A stretch of 64,000 bases of DNA, from NCBI GenBank assembly GCA_019671135.1, contig JAHRHY010000011.1:496001-560000 (forward strand), given 5' to 3'. How positions within the stretch are numbered: position 1 is the first letter of the stretch; each line of letters opens with the position of its first letter. The notes under the pieces were generated by a model. The model was not told where the DNA came from and did no database searches. It saw nothing but the letters and a program-made list of their open reading frames with translations. The DNA is from Linnemannia hyalina (taxonomy: Eukaryota > Mortierellomycota > Mortierellomycetes > Mortierellales > Mortierellaceae). A program made the translations under genes and the position numbers. This document shows, piece after piece, positions 59,601 to 64,000 of this stretch.

Positions 59601-62600
59601 CTATCGCTTACTGCGATCTCGTAGGTTACGCGAGCAGTGGAAAGGAACAAGCGTCGGGACAATCGTTCGCCACATCCTCGCAGCACTTTCGTCCTCTGTC
59701 CGCACCATGTAGCTCGTGCTGCTCGTATTTACCGACGTGCACATAAACACATTGTCTATTAATACACATTGAATGCAGAAATGGAAACGTGTTAGATGTC
59801 CATCGCTGCCCAAAAGTAAAAGTAATGCCTGCACAGTAGGCGAAAAATCCTTACCTTCGCTAGTGTTGCACACACTGGTGAGGCGAGAGACAGGCTCGAC
59901 AAGCTTAAAGTTCCAGGGAACACCCTCCTTCCGATGATACCGACTCATCACCCGCTTGGTCCATAGTACAATATCCGTAAACACAAACACATGATACTCG
60001 GCCTCAATATCCGTCGAATTCTTGATCATCCCCGGTAAATGCAGAGCCGACGAGGATGTGTTACGAGGATGGCCCGCTCCACCAATGCTCGTAAAGTTAG
60101 AGAAACTGGACGAGAGGTTGAAGTTGTAATGCGAGACCAATTGTGACACCGAAAGTTGTTTGGGTGGAGAGTTGTTGGGGATCGGGATTGGACTTGGGGC
60201 GGATGAGAGGGAGTGGAGTGTTGTTGCGGAAGGTGGGGAGGATGGGCTCTGGTATGGAAAGCCTGATTTCTGGAAACTGTCATAGTGCTGAGGGTCGATA
60301 TAGCTCTTGGCTCTAGGAGTAAACAACTTGTTGCCGCTTGGAAAGGGTGATGACAGCGTTGTTGGCGATGCCAGACCGGACTGAGACGACGACGCCGAAG
60401 AGGCCAGCGATGAAGGAGGGGTGGGCGAGAAGGCTGGCTTGGCGTGCTGATGATGGTAGTCCAATTGACTGGGTCGATGGATGAGAATTGGTGCTGCATC
60501 ATCTCCCGCGTCAAAGCCCAGTCCTGGCGTCTTGAACCGGTCGCGCCATTCCATAGACGAAGAAATGGGCAATCCGTAACCCTCGGACTTGTGACTGCTA
60601 TGCTTCCCGAACGAGAACTTGCTTGACTGGCGAGTGGCGACGCGGTAGACAGGGCCATCCAGGATCAAGTAGCGATGTTTTTCAACAAGTGAGAAATTCT
60701 ATTGTAAATGATAGGTGTCGCAACATGGTTAGGATGGGTTGCCACAAGATCCATATAGCAGCGAAGAAAAGAGAAGAAGGAGTACCAAGATGAACAACGT
60801 ACTGAAGGTAGTCCTTTGATTCGCTGCTGAAGATCCTTCAACATCTCATTGTGCTCCTCAACCCATATCCGATCGTCAATCTTGGTCAGGCCCTTTTGGT
60901 GATTGCTAAGGGCGTGTTCCAGCTGAGCGTAATCTGGGTCATCCTTTGGCGTCAAGTTCATCAAATCCTATTGCACGAGCAAGCATCCTGTTAATATCAT
61001 GCTCTCCTTGAGGTAACATGGCATTCTCCTAGGACACAATTTGAAGATCATGATTATTACCTTAAAGAACAATGGGTATTTTTGGAGACGCTGGATGGGT
61101 TTGAGAAATATGCCTTCCATCGACAGAGACTTGCAGACTGGGGCCTTGAGGAGGTTCTATGACAGAGAGAATTCGCATTTACGAAGGTCAGATAAAAGTG
61201 GATCCAGGCTAGAAAACACTAAAGGGCGTTGCGATACCGTCTCTGAAGTAAATGTACCCGAATGATCAGACAAAGCTCAGAGTTCCCGGTAGAGATGTGT
61301 TGAAAGTCGCGCGACGAAGTAGTGTACTGAGCAAAGTACGAGTCGTAGATCGTAAACATGTAGAACTAGTACACATGAATCGATAGACAAAGAAACGATA
61401 TGTTCGTTAGTATATTGTTGGTTAACACAGTATGACGCTGTCGGAAGGGTGATAGCATTTAAGCGCTTACACTCTCGAAAACACTGCCAATATCCTCCAC
61501 AACTGGCGATTCGCTCTCCTGTTTGTTCTGCAACGACTAGAAGAGGTTAACACAAAAGGCAAACAAAGTATGAGTATGGTGTTATATATTAGCAATGTCC
61601 ATCGAATGCTAAATGCGCTTGCAACTCACGCGCAATAACGACTGGTGTCCGTTCCATAGATCCTTGATGTGAGAGAGCAAGCGGGCAAGTCTCTCGTACA
61701 ACTTCACGTCCGCCTTGTCGGGGCTCGATCGCTTCTTCCTCCGTGCCTCTGCCATCTTGACATTCAGTTCCTCAACAAAGAGCTAGCCATGTCACAAGCA
61801 TAAATGTATAGAATGTTAGATAAGCCGTTCGATCGTCATCCTGCAGATGCGTCCTTCAAAAAAAAAAAAAAAAGAAAGAGGCAAAAGCACGGAGCATGAA
61901 ACAGACAACAGCCATTTGTGTTTACCTTGTGCATGTTCTTGAGGTCGTCGAGGTACTCTGATTCGGTGTAGATGAGTTCAAAGATTGTCTCCTGTTTTTG
62001 GATCTCTTTAGTCGTGAGCCCGAGTGCACGGATTTGATCAGCGTTGGTGCGCGTATGCTGCCAAAGAGGCTTACATGGGCCCACGCACATGTTCGCAATC
62101 GACGGCTTGTTGGTGTCCACAGACACTGACAATCCCGCTTTGGTTGTTTGTGGATCGCTTACTATGACTGCTTTGGCAGCAGACTCGGTCTTTGAATAGC
62201 TGGTACCTTTGTTATGGTTGTTGTTGAAGCTGTTGGGTTGGGATGGAAGTTTCTTGCCGCCGGAAGTAGGAGTGGTGGCGGTGACGGTAGTAGTGCTCGC
62301 AGGAGGAGTAGTGGGCGTGTTGTTCGCTGTCTTGGTCGTAGTTGGGGTCGTTGGGATGATAGTCGGTACCCCCCTTTCTGACTCTAGTCCATTCACACTT
62401 GTAAGGATGTGAGTCTTGTTGCTGTTGATGCTGACAAAAAGGGCGGTGTTCCTGCTGTCTTGGGACTGAATAGTATTGCTATGTTTAGAAGCATCTCCGG
62501 GAGAGTTCTTGTCTCCTACTCCTCCTTCTCCTCCTGCTGATGGTCTGGTTTCGTAGGAGTGTATGATCTTGCTAAGGCGCGGGCTGACAATTTTTGGTCG

Positions 62601-63283
62601 GTTACTATTATTGTTGTTGCTTTTGTTGGTGTTGGTGTTGTTGTTGGTGATATTGATGGCGTGAGGGGTGTTGGTGGTGGTAGGGGAAGAGACAAGTGCG
62701 GTGTGGAAGGTGGTAAAGCCCTCTGAGGGGAGAAGAGGGTTCTCAGTCTCCATGATGATGCCGTTGATGAGCGCAGCGGGCGTTTTGACCCTGAGTGATT
62801 TGGAGCGACCGACGAGTCGTTGGAAGGGCGTGAGGGTCGTTGACACTCTTCGTTGCGGGTGACTGGTGTTCGACCGTTTGAGGGACGATGATGCTGTTTC
62901 TGTATGGGATGACGCTGACGAAGAAGAGAACGATGAGGCGGCTGAGGAAGAAGGAGTAGAGGGGGGGTGATGATGTTTGTCGGCAACCTTTTGGAAGGTC
63001 GTGAGGGTGAATCCTTTGGAGTAGTGACCCTCTGGGATGGCTTGTGAGGGGCTCCAACTGACGCAGCGATTGGCGGGTTTGGAGGAAGAAGCCGAGTAGG
63101 GCGAGCGTTGACCGCCTTTGCTCTGGTAGTAGTAATAGCCGTTTGTAGTTGGAGTGGTGGTATTGTTGCTGTAGGGCAAAGCAAAGCGGGCGCTGATGTC
63201 TGGGACGACGGGGACGCGAACGTGGAGTTTGGGCAGAGCAGCCGGCTGTCTGGGTAAAGAAATTCGAAGTCCGGGAGCCTTTT
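59601..63283 (-). CDS. Rho guanine-nucleotide exchange factor, DH-PH type, 5' end unresolved
   Basis: Predicted activator of Rho-type GTPases. Supported exons: 63283-61926, 61782-61630, 61536-61471, 61365-61258, 61156-61061, 60967-60803, 60698-59855, 59755-59601, all GT..AG in phase. The DH domain runs from KEIQKQETIFELIYTESEYL through FYMFTIYDSYFAQY and the hallmark IFLKPIQRLQKYPLFFK to the DLMNLTPKDD helix. A PH-like domain follows (FSLVEKHRYLILDG ... YHVFVFTDIVLWTKRV ... ESAARMWRTIV) but is split by roughly 190 Ser/Pro-rich residues. The N-terminal 420 residues are Ser/Thr/Asn-rich. The last intron (99 nt) is a multiple of three, so retention would stay open. No CNH domain follows. The first coding exon could be 63968-63866 (MTHTKTSHAPKQK..., donor GTGGGG) or 63521-63512 (donor GTGAGA); both fit phase 1. 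With either, the protein is about 985-1015 aa. Confidence 0.88.
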
Positions 63284-63830
63284 CTACGAGGGACAGAAAA
63301 AAGAGCGTCGAGCGTGTATGAGTGACTTGGTGTCAAGGAGTGAATGAAATGGAATGAACAAAGAAGAATGTTGATTCCATTCAGTGAACTCCATGGCAGT
63401 TCATTCCAACCCTTGAACACGACAACAAACAACAATAACGAAAGGAAGGCGGCTCCTTTTTTGTTCGACTAATAGACAGGGTATATCTTTTCTTTGTTCA
63501 TGCCTTCTCACCCCATCCCATCCGCCTGTCCGTGCTGCAGCAAGTCAGTTGCCCAAGTAAAAAGGGGTGAGGGTGAGTCCAGCGATGACAAAGACTTGAC
63601 ACTCTCCGTCCTGTGTGGTGAGTTGTGTTCGGGGTAAAAAATAATAATAATGATGATACAAGGATAAAAGGGGTGTTGTGTTGGTCAGGCTGCTCTTTTC
63701 TCTCGCTCTCTCTCCACTCGCTTGCGCTCCCACTTCTTCTCAGCTCAAGATGTAGCAACACTCCGCCTCTTCTTCCTCCTCCGTCAAGTAAAAAAAGAGT
63801 GTTGCTGAATATAGGGGGCTGGTCTTTCTA

Positions 63831-64000
63831 CTAAAACGGCATCATCGCTTGGTATTGGTCCCCACCTTGTACAGCATTAGTGTCCTTTGTCGTAGATGAA
63901 AAGGTAGGTGGTGCTGTGTTATGAGCCACCTTTTGTTTGGGCGCATGCGATGTTTTAGTGTGTGTCATGATAGTGGCCGTTGTTGTTGATGGCAGCGTCG
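63831..64000 (-). other. Open reading stretch at window edge, possible first exon of the RhoGEF or end of another gene
   Basis: On the minus strand an open frame enters from the window edge, passes an ATG at 63968 and ends at TAG 63831 (last residues DQYQAMMPF). It is either the 3' end of a neighbouring gene, or the segment 63968-63866 is the first coding exon of the RhoGEF, with the stop lying in its intron. The GTGGGG donor at 63865 is weak but phase-compatible. The sequence beyond 64000 would settle this. Confidence 0.3.

Noticed and set aside
59756..59854. Reading straight through the last RhoGEF intron
   Set aside because: The 99-nt segment is open, but it has a GTAAGG donor and a taatag acceptor, and its removal gives a better PH-like sequence. 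Retention remains possible.
61061..61156. Apparent one-base frameshift in the DH-domain exon
   Set aside because: On recount the T-run near 61080 has five bases, the exon is 96 nt, and the KPIQRLQKYPLFFK motif is in frame.

Overview
This window is nuclear DNA from a filamentous fungus, most likely an early-diverging Mucoromycota lineage; Mortierellomycotina is my best guess. The evidence is intron-rich genes with GT..AG splice sites (most introns about 70-700 nt), many Gln/Asn/Ser-rich low-complexity inserts, fungal-type proteins (Mob2-like, RhoGEF, OFA transporter, forkhead factor) and Kex2-type secreted precursors. I reconstructed gene models by hand from reading-frame continuity, splice consensus and protein-family knowledge. 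Where exons are listed, their summed lengths keep frame. No alignment or database search was run.

Layout. 1-10138 is a gene-poor stretch with microsatellites, including a roughly 150-bp (GTT)n tract. 10139-14605 (-) is a very long MFS (DHA1-type) transporter in five exons. 15625-17421 (+) is an unrecognised Ser/Pro-rich protein. 17866-19047 (+) is signal peptidase complex subunit SPC3 in six exons. 22545-26180 (+) is an OFA-type MFS transporter in six exons. 27190-28773 (+) holds two small, apparently broken secreted-peptide precursor genes. 31189-32493 (+) is an unrecognised basic/coiled-coil protein. 33802-35182 (+) is a Ras-family GTPase with a 12-nt microexon. 36460-40704 (+) is a forkhead transcription factor. 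41072-44256 (-) is a FYRN/FYRC (TBRG1-like) nuclear protein whose intron carries a 13-bp minisatellite. 45448-46958 (+) is a Mob2-like kinase activator and 47282-48034 (-) is tubulin-binding cofactor A. 48486-49720 (-) is a single-pass membrane protein with an eight-cysteine ectodomain. 51815-52123 (-) and 54798-55412 (-) are small secreted proteins. 57996-59400 (-) is arginase. 59601 to about 63.3-64 kb (-) is a DH-PH RhoGEF whose first exon is unsettled.

Most genes are housekeeping or signalling genes with no evident pathway clustering, although Ras, Mob2 and RhoGEF all belong to polarity/morphogenesis signalling. The standout is a dispersed family of four loci (27.2, 28.4, 52.1 and 55.4 kb) that share a nearly identical signal peptide (MK-[IK]-[TS]...LAA/FAI-V...VQAAP) followed by dibasic KR sites. 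The 55.4-kb member carries 56-residue acidic repeats, each beginning right after a KR site, as in Kex2-processed repeat proteins. Two members look decayed. Several genes are also preceded by long pyrimidine-rich tracts on the coding strand.
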